The position numbers and the translations under genes were made by a program. From NCBI GenBank assembly GCA_029961075.1, contig JASBVL010000081.1, positions 1 to 64,000 on the forward strand: a stretch of 64,000 bases of DNA, in the 5' to 3' direction. The notes under the pieces were generated by a model. The model did no database searches. It saw nothing but the letters and a program-made list of their open reading frames with translations, and was not told the DNA's origin. How positions within the stretch are numbered: position 1 is the stretch's first letter; each line of letters opens with the position of its first letter. The DNA comes from Sphaerobacter sp. GTDB lineage: Bacteria; Chloroflexota; Chloroflexia; Thermomicrobiales; Thermomicrobiaceae. Below, piece after piece: positions 35,183-43,886 of this stretch.

Positions 35183-37243
35183 ATGGGTGAGCCGAGGGAG
35201 ACACCGACTACGAGCGGTCAGGACGCACAGGAACACAGGGAGCAGGGGCTCGGCCAGCCCGGGCACGAGCGGATCACGATCCGCGGAACGCACCCAGGGG
35301 ACCGGTACATCCGGGTCGTGCGCTCCACGGACCTACCACCGCGCCCTGCGGAGCACCGCTACGTCGTGGCCGAGCCGACGGAGCCCCGCACGACGCTTGG
35401 GCGGTATCTGCGGCAGCTCCGGCGAATGCTCATCGGCCGGCCCCTGCGGACAGCCGAGGAGGCCCACGAGCGGCTCACCAAGGTCAAGGCGCTCGCGATC
35501 CTCAGCTCGGACGCCATCTCGTCGACGGCCTACGCCACCGAGGAGATCATGCTCATCCTGGTGCTCGCCGGCTCGGTGGCCTACAATTACCTCATCCCGA
35601 TCGGCCTCGCCATCGCGGCGCTGCTCGTCATCGTCGCCCTCTCCTACCGCCAGACCATCTTCGCCTATCCCATGGGCGGCGGCTCCTACATCGTCACCAA
35701 GGACAACCTCGGGACCACACCCTCCCTGATCGCGGGGACCTCGCTGCTGATCGACTACACGTTGACGGTCGCCGTCAGCATCTCCTCGGGGGTCGCCGCG
35801 ATCACCTCGGCGATCCCGGAGCTCATCCCGTTCCGGGTGGAGCTGGCCGTGGCGGCCATCGTGTTGCTCGTCATTGGGAACCTGCGCGGGATCCGCGAGA
35901 GCGGCTCCATCTTCGCCATTCCCACCTACCTGTTCATCGGCGGCATGATGCTGCTGCTCGGGCTCGGCGCGGGCGCGGCCTGGTTTGGGCTCTTCACGCC
36001 GCACCCGGTCAGCCACCCCATCCCGCCCGCGCAGCAGGGCCTGAGCCTGTTCCTCATCCTGCGCGCCTTCGCCTCGGGGTGTACGGCGCTCACCGGCGTC
36101 GAGGCGATCTCCGACGGCGTGCCGGCCTTCCAGCCACCGGAGGCGCGGAACGCCGCGCGGACGCTGGTCTGGATGACGGTCATCCTGGGCACGATTTTCC
36201 TCGGCATCACCTTCCTGGCGTACCACTTCCACTTGACGCCCACCGAGGAAGAGACCATCCTGTCGCAGCTCGCGCGCACGATCGTGGGCGACTCGCCGCT
36301 CTACTACTACATCCAGGCCACGACGGCCGGCATCCTGCTGCTGGCGGCCAACACCAGCTTCGCCGACTTTCCCCGCCTCGCCTCGTTCATGGCGCGAGAT
36401 CGGTACCTGCCGACCCAGTTCCGCTTCCGGGGCGACCGCCTGGCCTTCTCGACCGGCATCATCGCGCTCGGCCTCGCCGCCGGCACCCTCGTGATCCTCT
36501 TCGGCGCCAGCGTGAATGCCCTGATCCCGCTCTACGCGGTGGGGGTCTTCTCCGCCTTCACCCTGTCGCAGGCCAGCATGACCCGGCGCTGGTGGCGACG
36601 TGAGCCGCCGAGCCGCCATCGGACTATCGGCATGCTCATCAACGGGACCGGCGCGGTCACCACGGGGATCGTCACCCTCATCATCATCGTCACCAAGTTC
36701 CTCGCCGGTGCCTGGGTCATCCTCGTCGTCCAGCCGTTGCTCATCTGGCAACTGCGCAAGATCCACCGCCACTACGAACGGGTGAGCGCCGAGCTGAGCA
36801 TCCCACCCGGCACACCGGCCCCCGAGCGCCCGGGCTGGCCCGGCCCGCTGACAGTGGTCGTGCCGATCGCGGGGTACAACCGGGCGGCGCTCCAGGCCAT
36901 CGAATTCGCGCGGGAGATCGCCGCCGACATCAGGGTCGTGCATGTGACCGACGACCCCGCGGAGGCCGAGCAACTGCGCCGCCAATGGCGCGACGCCCGG
37001 CTCGAGCTGCCGTTGGTCATCATCGAGTCGCCGTACCGAGAGCTCATCGGGCCGCTGGTGTCCTACATCGAGCAGGTCCACACCGAGAAGGGGGACGTGG
37101 TTATGGTCGTCGTGCCGGAGTTCGTGCCGGCGCACCTCCACGACCTGCCGCTCCACACCCAGACGGCGTGGCGCCTGCGCCTGGCGCTCTGGACCCACCC
37201 GGGGATCATCGTCACCAGCGTGCCGTACCACGTGTCGCCCTAG
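35183..37243 (+). CDS. APC-family amino acid permease with cytoplasmic C-terminal domain
   Basis: A 686-aa transporter. After a hydrophilic N-terminus of about 90 residues come roughly 12 helices of an amino acid/polyamine permease, with LSSDAISSTAYATEEIMLIL (first helix, substrate region) and FASGCTALTGVEAISDGVPA (helix 6 region). The last 135 residues form a soluble domain (LTVVVPIAGYNRAALQAIEF onward) resembling a Usp/nucleotide-binding fold. This layout is known in DUF-type APC transporters of actinobacteria and Chloroflexota. The ATG at 35183 has no SD and sits 15 nt after a TACAAT, which suggests leaderless initiation; a TTG at 35180 is adjacent. Substrate unknown. Confidence 0.88.
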   Translation: MGEPRETPTTSGQDAQEHREQGLGQPGHERITIRGTHPGDRYIRVVRSTDLPPRPAEHRYVVAEPTEPRTTLGRYLRQLRRMLIGRPLRTAEEAHERLTKVKALAILSSDAISSTAYATEEIMLILVLAGSVAYNYLIPIGLAIAALLVIVALSYRQTIFAYPMGGGSYIVTKDNLGTTPSLIAGTSLLIDYTLTVAVSISSGVAAITSAIPELIPFRVELAVAAIVLLVIGNLRGIRESGSIFAIPTYLFIGGMMLLLGLGAGAAWFGLFTPHPVSHPIPPAQQGLSLFLILRAFASGCTALTGVEAISDGVPAFQPPEARNAARTLVWMTVILGTIFLGITFLAYHFHLTPTEEETILSQLARTIVGDSPLYYYIQATTAGILLLAANTSFADFPRLASFMARDRYLPTQFRFRGDRLAFSTGIIALGLAAGTLVILFGASVNALIPLYAVGVFSAFTLSQASMTRRWWRREPPSRHRTIGMLINGTGAVTTGIVTLIIIVTKFLAGAWVILVVQPLLIWQLRKIHRHYERVSAELSIPPGTPAPERPGWPGPLTVVVPIAGYNRAALQAIEFAREIAADIRVVHVTDDPAEAEQLRRQWRDARLELPLVIIESPYRELIGPLVSYIEQVHTEKGDVVMVVVPEFVPAHLHDLPLHTQTAWRLRLALWTHPGIIVTSVPYHVSP

Positions 37244-37404
37244 CCACCCGCGCGGCGGTGCGGGCCGGGAATGCGGGAGGCGACACCCGGGTTGGTACTG
37301 TGGTCGGTGTGAGCCGGTGGGGTCGGCCCGCCCGGGTGCGGCACCGGCGCCCAGCGCGGGCGCGGTCCGCTGGGCGATACAGGACGGTGAGGGGGCTGGA
37401 CGAC

Positions 37405-37800
37405 GTGATCTCCGAGGCCGTGCGATGCTTCCTGGACGAGCCGCGGTTTGCCGTGCTGGCGACCGTCGGCGCCGACGGCACGCCGCAGCAGACGGTCATG
37501 TGGTACGAGCTGCGCGGCAACACGATCATGATGAACACGGCGGAGGGGCGCGTCAAAGCGAGCAACCTGCGCCACGATCCCCGCGTGTCGATCTGCGTCG
37601 AGGATGGCTACCGGTACGTGACGCTGACCGGCCGCGCCGAGCTGATCGATGACCAGGAGATCGCCCAGGCCGACATCGCCGCGCTGGTCCGCCGCTATCA
37701 TGGGCCGGACGCTGGGGAGGACGCGCTCAGCCAGTACCGGCAGCAGAAGCGCATCACGCTGCTGATCTCCATCGACCGGGTGGTCGCGTTTGGCCTGTGA
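37405..37800 (+). CDS. PPOX-class F420-dependent oxidoreductase-like protein
   Basis: A 131-aa split-barrel protein of the pyridoxamine 5'-phosphate oxidase superfamily. It has EPRFAVLATVGADGTPQQTV, MWYELRGNTIMMNTAEGRVK and the C-terminal RITLLISIDRVVAFGL, the pattern of F420-binding members. The next gene makes F420-0:gamma-glutamyl ligase, which supports use of F420. GTG at 37405 is preferred because AGGGGG (37390-37395) is well spaced and the N-terminus then matches the family; a GTG at 37387 would add six residues. The substrate is unknown. Confidence 0.85.
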   Translation: MISEAVRCFLDEPRFAVLATVGADGTPQQTVMWYELRGNTIMMNTAEGRVKASNLRHDPRVSICVEDGYRYVTLTGRAELIDDQEIAQADIAALVRRYHGPDAGEDALSQYRQQKRITLLISIDRVVAFGL

Positions 37801-37945
37801 CGGGCGCGGGCTGCGGCGAGCCGCCCATCGCCAGCGGACCACTGCCCCGTCGCGGCAGGCGACGATGAACCGCGCATCCGCCGCAGGCTGCGGCGCACCC
37901 CCGCCCGGGCGCTGCCGGGGCGGGGGAGGAGAAGGAGCAACGACG

Positions 37946-38701
37946 GTGAGCGCCGAGGTCCGGATCATCGGCGTCGAGCACGTGCCGGAGGCGCGCCCCG
38001 GGGACGACCTGGCGGGCCTCATCGCCCACGGCCTGGAGCAGAGCGGCCTCACGCTGCTCGAGGGCGACATCGTGGCTGTGACCCAGAAGCTGGTGTCGAA
38101 GGCCGAAGGGCAACTGGTCGACCTCCGCGAGGTCGAGCCGTCGGCGCTGGCCCGGAACTGGGCCGCGCGCTGGGGCAAGGATGCGCGCCAGGTCGAGGTA
38201 GTGCTCCGCGAGGCGCAGCGGATCGTGCGCATGGCCAACGGGCTGATCATCGCCGAGACGCGCCACGGCTTCGTCTGCGCAAACGCCGCCGTCGATGCCT
38301 CCAACGTCGCCGGCAGTGAGCAGGTCTCACTCCTGCCGGTCGACCCCGACGCCTCGGCCGAGCGGATCCGCCGGGCGCTGAGCGAGCGCTACGGGGTCCG
38401 GATCGCGGTGATCGTGACCGATTCCTTCGGGCGGCCGTGGCGCAAGGGGATCGTCAACGTGGCGGTCGGCGTGGCCGGGATGGCGCCGCTCCTCGACTAC
38501 CGCGGCCAGTACGACGAGCACGGCTACGAGCTGCGCGCCACGGTGATCGCGGTCGCCGACGAGATCGCCTCCGCCGCGGAGCTGGTGATGGGCAAGCTGG
38601 AGCGGCGGCCGGTGGCCGTCGTGCGCGGCTACCGCGTCCCGCCCGGCGCCGGCAGCGCCCGCGACCTGGTCATGGAGCCGGAGCGCGACCTGTTCCGCTA
38701 G
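37946..38701 (+). CDS. cofE: Coenzyme F420-0:L-glutamate ligase
   Basis: Adds L-glutamate to F420-0 with GTP, a late step in coenzyme F420 biosynthesis; cytoplasmic. The 251-aa protein is normal for bacterial CofE. Family segments are GDIVAVTQKLVSKAEGQLVD, RHGFVCANAAVDASNV, VIVTDSFGRPWRKGIVNVAVG and AVADEIASAAELVMGKLERR. The GTG at 37946 follows AAGGAG by 8 nt. It lies 145 nt after a probable F420-dependent oxidoreductase; other cof genes are not in this window. Confidence 0.94.
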   Translation: MSAEVRIIGVEHVPEARPGDDLAGLIAHGLEQSGLTLLEGDIVAVTQKLVSKAEGQLVDLREVEPSALARNWAARWGKDARQVEVVLREAQRIVRMANGLIIAETRHGFVCANAAVDASNVAGSEQVSLLPVDPDASAERIRRALSERYGVRIAVIVTDSFGRPWRKGIVNVAVGVAGMAPLLDYRGQYDEHGYELRATVIAVADEIASAAELVMGKLERRPVAVVRGYRVPPGAGSARDLVMEPERDLFR

Positions 38702-38766
38702 GGCGCCTGGCCCGCCGGGCAGGCTCAGGGGATAGGGGTGCCCCCGACACTGCCCGGCGGCGCGCC

Positions 38767-39894
38767 TCACAGGAAGATGTCGAGCGGCAGCAGCGCCGTT
38801 ACGATGAAGTTGGGCACATCCACCACCTGGCTGACGCGGAGGTCGACGGCGACGCTGCAGAGCGCGTACGCCTGCTGCCGGTCGTAGCCCCGGGTGCCCA
38901 GGTAGTCGATCATGGCCAGCAGCGCGTTGCGGGCGGCGACGGTCAGGTTCTCGGCCTCGTTCACCCCGTCCTCGCGCACCGAGAAGCCGGTGGTCGCGTA
39001 GAAGCGCCGGGGCACCGCCAGCGCCGGGTCGGCGAAGTAGTCGTCACGGAAGAACTGGATCGACTGGATGCCGCGCCGCTCCGCCTCCCCCTGGTGCACG
39101 CGGAACTGGACGTGCAGCGCCGAGCGGATCTCGATGGCCGTGCCGCACGCCTCGCAGTCCCCCTGCGCGAAGTGAACGTCGCCCGTGGAGAAGAGCGCGC
39201 CCGGGACGTAGACCGGCAGCAGCATGCTGACGCCGGGCGTCAACTGCTTGATGTCGATGTTCCCGGCCGTCTCGCGGGGCGGGATGGTGCGCAGTCCCTG
39301 CTCGGCGATCGGGCCGCGCGGCGGCACCGCGCCGTGGGCGTCGGGCGGCAGGGCGAAGCCGCCCCGCGCGGCGGCGGCTGCCTCCCGCCGGGCGATGGCC
39401 TCGCGCAGCGCGGTCGAGGGTGCCACGCCGACGGTCCCCGGGAAGGGGTTGGAGTGGATCCGGACCCCCGGGAGCTGCGGTGACTCGGCATAGTCGCCGC
39501 ACAGGTCCCAATGGACGATGTAGGGGTCGGGGAAGTGGTCGCGCAGGAAGCCGAAGCCGGGCACCTCGACGGTGTAGCCCCAGCTCTCCCAGGGGTCACA
39601 CTCGATCGCCAGCAGCTTGACCTCCAGGAGATCGCCCGGGGCCGCCCCCTGGACGAAGATCGGCCCCGTCAGCGGGTGCACCGGCCCCAGCTCGAGGCGG
39701 GCCACGTCCGCCGGCGCCGACTGCCGGGTGAGCTGCCCGTCGAAGGCGTCGCGCGTCTTGATGACGACGGTCTCTCCGGGCTTGACCTCGAGGATGGGCG
39801 CGACCTCCTCGTGCCAGCGGTTGTGCCCGGTCTCGGCCTGCGCGGCGAGCGGCTGGGTGGGATCGATGGCGATGCGGTGCGTGATAGTGGACAC
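38767..39894 (-). CDS. Acetamidase/formamidase family protein
   Basis: A 375-aa FmdA/AmdA-family amidohydrolase, expected to release ammonia from a short-chain amide. It shows GHNRWHEEVAPILEVKPGE at the N-terminus, then GAAPGDLLEVKLL, GNIDIKQLTPGVSMLLPVYV, FSTGDVHFAQGDCEACGTAI with metal-ligand-type Asp/His/Glu, and QAYALCSVAVDLRVSQVVDV near the end. The FmdA homologue at 62408-63655 shares the architecture but is clearly diverged, so the two probably differ in substrate. No other amide gene is next to it. It is divergent from the peroxiredoxin-like gene. Confidence 0.88.
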   Translation of the reverse strand: MSTITHRIAIDPTQPLAAQAETGHNRWHEEVAPILEVKPGETVVIKTRDAFDGQLTRQSAPADVARLELGPVHPLTGPIFVQGAAPGDLLEVKLLAIECDPWESWGYTVEVPGFGFLRDHFPDPYIVHWDLCGDYAESPQLPGVRIHSNPFPGTVGVAPSTALREAIARREAAAAARGGFALPPDAHGAVPPRGPIAEQGLRTIPPRETAGNIDIKQLTPGVSMLLPVYVPGALFSTGDVHFAQGDCEACGTAIEIRSALHVQFRVHQGEAERRGIQSIQFFRDDYFADPALAVPRRFYATTGFSVREDGVNEAENLTVAARNALLAMIDYLGTRGYDRQQAYALCSVAVDLRVSQVVDVPNFIVTALLPLDIFL

Positions 39895-40278
39895 GATCCG
39901 CTCCTCTCGCGTGGGCGCACGCGGCGGGGGTCGGCCCCCCGCTGCGGCCAGTGGCGCGATGGGCCGCGCCGTCCTGCGCTCCCGGCCCGTGCGCGCGGTT
40001 AAAGCATTCGCTCCAGCCTAACGGCCCGGCCGACCCCTGTAAAGCCTGCGGCCGAGCAGGCCATCGCGGCGGCCCGGCGGCACGTCCCGGCTGGCTCAGC
40101 GTACTGCGGCGCGCGCGGGTCCTGCGCTACACTGTCCGCAATCCGGGCGCCGTCACCGAGGAGGTCGTGGGGCTGGGTCGCCGCCGTGCGGGTAGAAGAT
40201 CGGGCGCGCCAGCCGGGACCGCCTCGTGGCGCTCGTCGCCGAGGTCGAGGAGCAGGTCGCGAGCGAGAGGAGGCCCGT
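39895..40278. promoter_or_regulatory. Divergent intergenic region
   Basis: About 380 nt between the formamidase-family gene (minus) and the peroxiredoxin-like gene (plus). TACACT at 40128-40133 in GCTACACTGTCC is a candidate -10 for the plus-strand gene. No gene is supported here. Confidence 0.35.
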
Positions 40279-40761
40279 GTGACTACGCCCGAGCCGAGCG
40301 ACACCGTGCCCGACTTCACCCTGCACGACACGCAGGGCCGCGAGGTTCGCCTGTCGGACTTCCGCGGCCGCGCGCCGGTCGTGCTCGTCTTCCTGCGCGG
40401 CCTGGCCTGACCATACTGCCGCCGGCACCTCGCGCAGTTGCGCGACGACTACGAGCAGTTCCGCCAGCGCGGCGCGGCAATCCTCGCGGTGGCCCCGGAC
40501 GACCCGGCGGCTGTGCGCGCCTACTGGGAGCGGGAGGGCCTCCCCTTCCCCGGCCTCGCCGACCCCCGGCACGCGGTGGCCCGCGCCTACGGGCAAGCCG
40601 TCCGCCTGCTCCGGCTCGGCCGGCTGCCCACGCTCCTGGTCCTCGACCGGCACGGCGTGGTCCGCTTCCGGCACGATGGCCGGTCCATGCGCGACATCCC
40701 GCCCAACGCCGACCTCCTCGCCCTGCTCGATCAGCTCGCCCGGGAGGAGGACACGACCTAG
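40279..40761 (+). CDS. Peroxiredoxin-like (AhpC/TSA) selenoprotein with in-frame UGA
   Basis: A 160-aa thioredoxin-fold redox protein if the TGA at 40408-40410 is read as selenocysteine (residue 44). The frame is continuous on both sides: PDFTLHDTQGREVRLSDFRG and VLVFLRGLA before, PYCRRHLAQLRDDYEQFRQR after. Family homologues carry Cys at this position in a CPYC-type active site, so the site here is U44-P-Y-C47. A 6-bp stem with loop AGTT lies 19 nt after the TGA (40430-40445), fitting bacterial SECIS rules. The second half keeps the normal fold (AAILAVAPDD, RLPTLLVLDRHGVVRFRH). GTG 40279 follows GAGAGGAGG. It is the second UGA-interrupted redox gene in the window, the other being formate dehydrogenase. 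A simple nonsense mutation is the alternative. Confidence 0.8.
40430..40445 (+). promoter_or_regulatory. SECIS-like hairpin of the peroxiredoxin-like gene
   Basis: TCGCGC and GCGCGA form a perfect 6-bp stem with tetraloop AGTT. It begins 20 nt after the UGA, with the loop about 25 nt away and a G within the first two loop positions, as in the bacterial SECIS consensus. Confidence 0.6.
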
Positions 40762-40856
40762 GGCGGTGTGGCCCTCCCCGCTTCGGCTACAATCGCGGGG
40801 CCGGATCGGCACGGACGCGGGGCCAGCGACGGCACCCGGGAGGGAGGAGGACGGAC

Positions 40857-41828
40857 GTGGCACGGGGAGCACAGGTCGGCGTCGTCGTCGGGAGCTACAA
40901 CGCGCGGGTGGGCCTGCCGGCGGCGATCGAGATCCTGCGCGCCGGTGGCAGCGCGCTGGACGCGGTGGTGGCCGCGGTGAAGCTGGTGGAGGACGACCTC
41001 ACTGACCACGGCGTGGGCACGGGCGGGATCCCGAACCTCCTCGGGCAGGTCGAGCTGGACGCCAGCATCATGGACGGGACGGCCCTGGCCGCGGGCGCGG
41101 TCGGGGCAGTCAAGCACTACCCCCACCCGATCGAAATCGCGCGCAAGGTGATGGAGGTGACGCCGCACGTCATGCTCGTCGGCGAGGGGGCCGAGCTGTT
41201 CGCCCGCTACCACGGCTTCGAGCCGGCCAACCTCCTGACCGAGGAGGCCGAGCGCGAGTGGCGCCGGTGCATCCACGGGGACGGCGAGGCGCCCGGGGAA
41301 GGGAACGCCTGGGAGGACCAGTACAACCTCTATATGCGCGTGGTGAAGGACTGGACCAAGCTCCTCCACAAGGAGATCTTCGGCACCACCAACGTCATCG
41401 CCCGCGACCGGGAGGGCAACATCGCCTGCGCCGTCTCCACCAGCGGCTGGGGCTTCAAGTGGCCGGGCCGGCTGGGTGACTCCCCGATCATCGGCGCCGG
41501 GAACTACGCCGACTCACGCTTCGGCGCGGCGGCCTGCACCGGGCGCGGCGAGATGGCGATCCGCGCCGCGTCCGCCCACAGCGTGGTCATGTACCTCCGC
41601 CAGGGCATGCCGCTCGAGGAGGCGCTCCGCACCGCGATGGTCGACCTCCGGGCGCTGGTCGACCCCTTCGCCGAGCGCGACAACGTGATGAACATCGTGG
41701 CCATGGACCGCGAGGGGAACGTGGCCGCCGCCTCCACCAGCGCCGCGGCGCGCTTCGTCTTCCAGACGACGGAGATGGACGACCCCGAGGAGCGGCCGCG
41801 CATCCACGTCCCCCTGCGCGAGGAGTAG
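40857..41828 (+). CDS. N4-(beta-N-acetylglucosaminyl)-asparaginase/isoaspartyl peptidase family Ntn-hydrolase
   Basis: A 323-aa T2-family Ntn-hydrolase, made as a precursor that cleaves itself before a Thr. The N-terminal half has LPAAIEILRAGGSALDAVVA and DHGVGTGGIPNLLGQVELDA with ASIMDG. Thr177 in FGTTNVIA is the likely nucleophile. It is followed by GNIACAVSTSGWGFKWPGR, the D-S-P-I-I-G-AG-YAD oxyanion/substrate region, and TGRGEMAIR. Family enzymes hydrolyse glycosylasparagine, asparagine or isoaspartyl peptides; which one applies here is not clear. GTG at 40857 has GGGAGGGAGGAGG upstream and TACAAT at 40788-40793 as a possible -10. Confidence 0.87.
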   Translation: MARGAQVGVVVGSYNARVGLPAAIEILRAGGSALDAVVAAVKLVEDDLTDHGVGTGGIPNLLGQVELDASIMDGTALAAGAVGAVKHYPHPIEIARKVMEVTPHVMLVGEGAELFARYHGFEPANLLTEEAEREWRRCIHGDGEAPGEGNAWEDQYNLYMRVVKDWTKLLHKEIFGTTNVIARDREGNIACAVSTSGWGFKWPGRLGDSPIIGAGNYADSRFGAAACTGRGEMAIRAASAHSVVMYLRQGMPLEEALRTAMVDLRALVDPFAERDNVMNIVAMDREGNVAAASTSAAARFVFQTTEMDDPEERPRIHVPLREE

Positions 41829-41933
41829 GCAGGGGTGCTCGGTCTGGTGTCGTGCGGCGGCAGGCGCCCAGGCGCCGGCAGCTCGCGCTGGCGTGCGGTC
41901 CCGCCGCGACCGCACGCCACCTGGGGCGCCCGG

Positions 41934-43061
41934 TCAACCGGCCAGGCTGACGCCGACGAGGCGGCCGATCAGGTAGGTCACGGCGGCCGCGGCGCTGCCG
42001 ATGGCGACCTGCCGCAGGCCGGAGTGGAGGGCGTTGCGCCCGGTGATGACGGTGATCCCGGCGCCGAGCAGGAACAGCGCGATCATCGCCAGGCCCAGGC
42101 TGATCCCCGCGGCGATGAGGCCGCCCGTGAAGAAATAGGGGATCACCGGGATGATCGCGCCGACGGCGAAGAGCAGGAACGAGGCGATCGCGGCCTCCCA
42201 GGCGGAGCCGCCCAGCTCCTCCGGGTCGATCCCGAGCTCTTCGCGGGCCAGGGCATCCAACGCGACGGCGGGTTCGCTCATCATCTGCTGGGCCGCCGTG
42301 CGGGCGGCCGCTTCGTCCATGCCGCGTGACCGGAAGATGAGGGTCAGCTCCTCGATCTCTTCGTCGGGGAAGGCCTCCAGCTCCTCCCGCTCGATCTCGA
42401 TCTGGTGCGCGTAGAGCTCCCGCGCGCTCTGGACCGAGAGCCACTCGCCCATCGCCATGGAGAGCGACCCGGCCAGCAGCCCGGCCAGTCCGGTCACGAG
42501 GATGCTCCGGGGCGCCAGGTCGGCGCCGGCCACGCCCATCACCAGGCTGACGTTCGACACCAGGCCGTCGTTGGCCCCGAGCACCGCGGCGCGCAGGGCG
42601 TTGCCCCCGGCCGCGCGGTGACGCCCTTCGAGCTGCGCGACGGCGCTGCCGGGCAGGCCCGACGGGGTCACCTGCCCGATCATGCGGAACAGGCGGGCGT
42701 GCGAGCGCTCATCCGCCGCCATCCCGGCGGCGCGGGCGTCGGGCTGGGTGTCGTAGCGGTGGCTGTCGCTCCGCTCGTGGCCGATGATGGTCGGCAGCAC
42801 CGCCGCCGGGCCGAAGCGCCGCGCGATCCAGATCAGCACCCGGGTGCGCCAGCCTGGGCGCGGATCCGGTCCGGCCGCCCCTGCCTCCTCGAGCCGCCGG
42901 CGCCAGTGCGCGGCGTGGCGCTCCTCGGTCTCCGCCAGGCGCGCGTAGACCGTGGCCAGCTCTGGGGACTGCTCCACCTCGCTTAACACCCGATAGAGGG
43001 CGGCCCCTTCGATCTCCGCCTGCAGGTTTCGTCGGTAGCGCGCGATGTCCGTCTCCGCCAT
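41934..43061 (-). CDS. Rubrerythrin-like and VIT1/CCC1 fusion (membrane iron/manganese transporter)
   Basis: A 375-aa fusion. Residues about 1-135 are a ferritin-like/rubrerythrin domain with the Glu/His ligands of a di-iron site (EIEGAALYRVLSEVE, ETEERHAAHW, DERSHARLFRMI). Residues about 150-375 are a VIT1/CCC1 transporter with RAAVLGANDGLVSNVSLVMG, MAMGEWLSVQSARELYAHQI and four to five helices. Such proteins (MbfA-like) export iron or manganese from the cytoplasm and couple oxidation to transport; that role is inferred here. Start at 43061 is preceded by GAGAGGGGAAG. It is divergent from the sigma-factor gene. Confidence 0.9.
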   Translation of the reverse strand: MAETDIARYRRNLQAEIEGAALYRVLSEVEQSPELATVYARLAETEERHAAHWRRRLEEAGAAGPDPRPGWRTRVLIWIARRFGPAAVLPTIIGHERSDSHRYDTQPDARAAGMAADERSHARLFRMIGQVTPSGLPGSAVAQLEGRHRAAGGNALRAAVLGANDGLVSNVSLVMGVAGADLAPRSILVTGLAGLLAGSLSMAMGEWLSVQSARELYAHQIEIEREELEAFPDEEIEELTLIFRSRGMDEAAARTAAQQMMSEPAVALDALAREELGIDPEELGGSAWEAAIASFLLFAVGAIIPVIPYFFTGGLIAAGISLGLAMIALFLLGAGITVITGRNALHSGLRQVAIGSAAAAVTYLIGRLVGVSLAG

Positions 43062-43255
43062 CTTCCCCTCTCTCCCGCAGTGGTTCCCAGCCCGATGATA
43101 GGCGTGCAGCAGGCAACGCGCCAGACGGGGTACGGGATGCGTGTTCCGTGTTGCGCACTGCGTGTGACGTGCTCGGTGGCGCCCGCTGAGGGCGGGGCGC
43201 TCCACTGCACCGAGAGCCCGGACCACGGAGGGCGTCAACTGGTTACGTCGAGCCA

Positions 43256-43278
43256 GGAACCAAACGGCACCCTGCGTC
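43256..43278 (+). promoter_or_regulatory. Possible ECF-type promoter before the sigma gene
   Basis: GGAACC (43256-43261) and CGTC (43275-43278) resemble -35 and -10 elements of ECF sigma factors, which often control their own genes. The 13-nt spacer is shorter than the usual 15-17, so this is tentative. Confidence 0.25.
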
Positions 43279-43318
43279 GTAGAGCAGGTGATGCGAACTC
43301 CACATGGAGGGCCGGCCA

Positions 43319-43886
43319 TTGGAGGACACCGAGCTCGCGGAGCGTGCCCGGCGCAGCAGCCTCGCCGCCTATGAGGAACTGATGCGCCGTTACCCGAGTA
43401 TTGCGTTCCGAACCGCCTACCTCATCACCGGCGATGCCGCCGGGGCGGAAGACGCCGCGCAGGAGGGGTTCGTGAAGGCGTACCTCGCGCTGGCGCGCTT
43501 CCGGCCCGGCGCGCCGTTCCGGCCGTGGCTGCTCCGCATCGTGGCCAACGAGGCGCGCAACCGGCGTAAGGCGGCCGGGCGGCGCCAGACGCTCGCGACG
43601 CGAGCCAGCATGGCCTTCCCCTTGGGGGATGCGGCCCTATCCCTCGAGGTGGCGGCCCTGGAGGCCGATGCGCAGCGCGCTGCTCGACGCCCTCAACGCG
43701 CCGCGCGAGGAGGTCCGGCTGGTCATCGCCTACCGCTACTTCCTGGATCTCTCGGAGGCGGAGATGGCCGCGGTGATGGGCTGCCCGCGGGGTACGGTGA
43801 AGTCGCGCCTCGCGCGCGCCCTCAACCGGCTCCGGGAACGCTTCCCGGCCGGCGTCGCCCGGGACGAGGAGGCCGTGGATGCCTGA
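43319..43886 (+). pseudogene. ECF RNA polymerase sigma factor, frameshifted
   Basis: The region 2 half is in one frame: EELMRRYPSIAFRTAYLITG, AGAEDAAQEGFVKAYLALARF, then PFRPWLLRIVANEARNRRK. The region 4 half is in the next frame: ALLDALNA, then EEVRLVIAYRYFLDLSEAEM, then AAVMGCPRGTVKSRLARALN. The switch, equal to one extra base, falls in a GCGCAGCGCGCTGC stretch around 43670-43685. Both halves are well conserved, which argues for a recent mutation, a sequencing error or a +1 recoding event rather than old decay. The start is probably TTG 43319 (GGAGGG 7 nt upstream); an ATG at 43304 lacks an SD. The stop overlaps the next gene, its probable anti-sigma partner. Confidence 0.75.
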
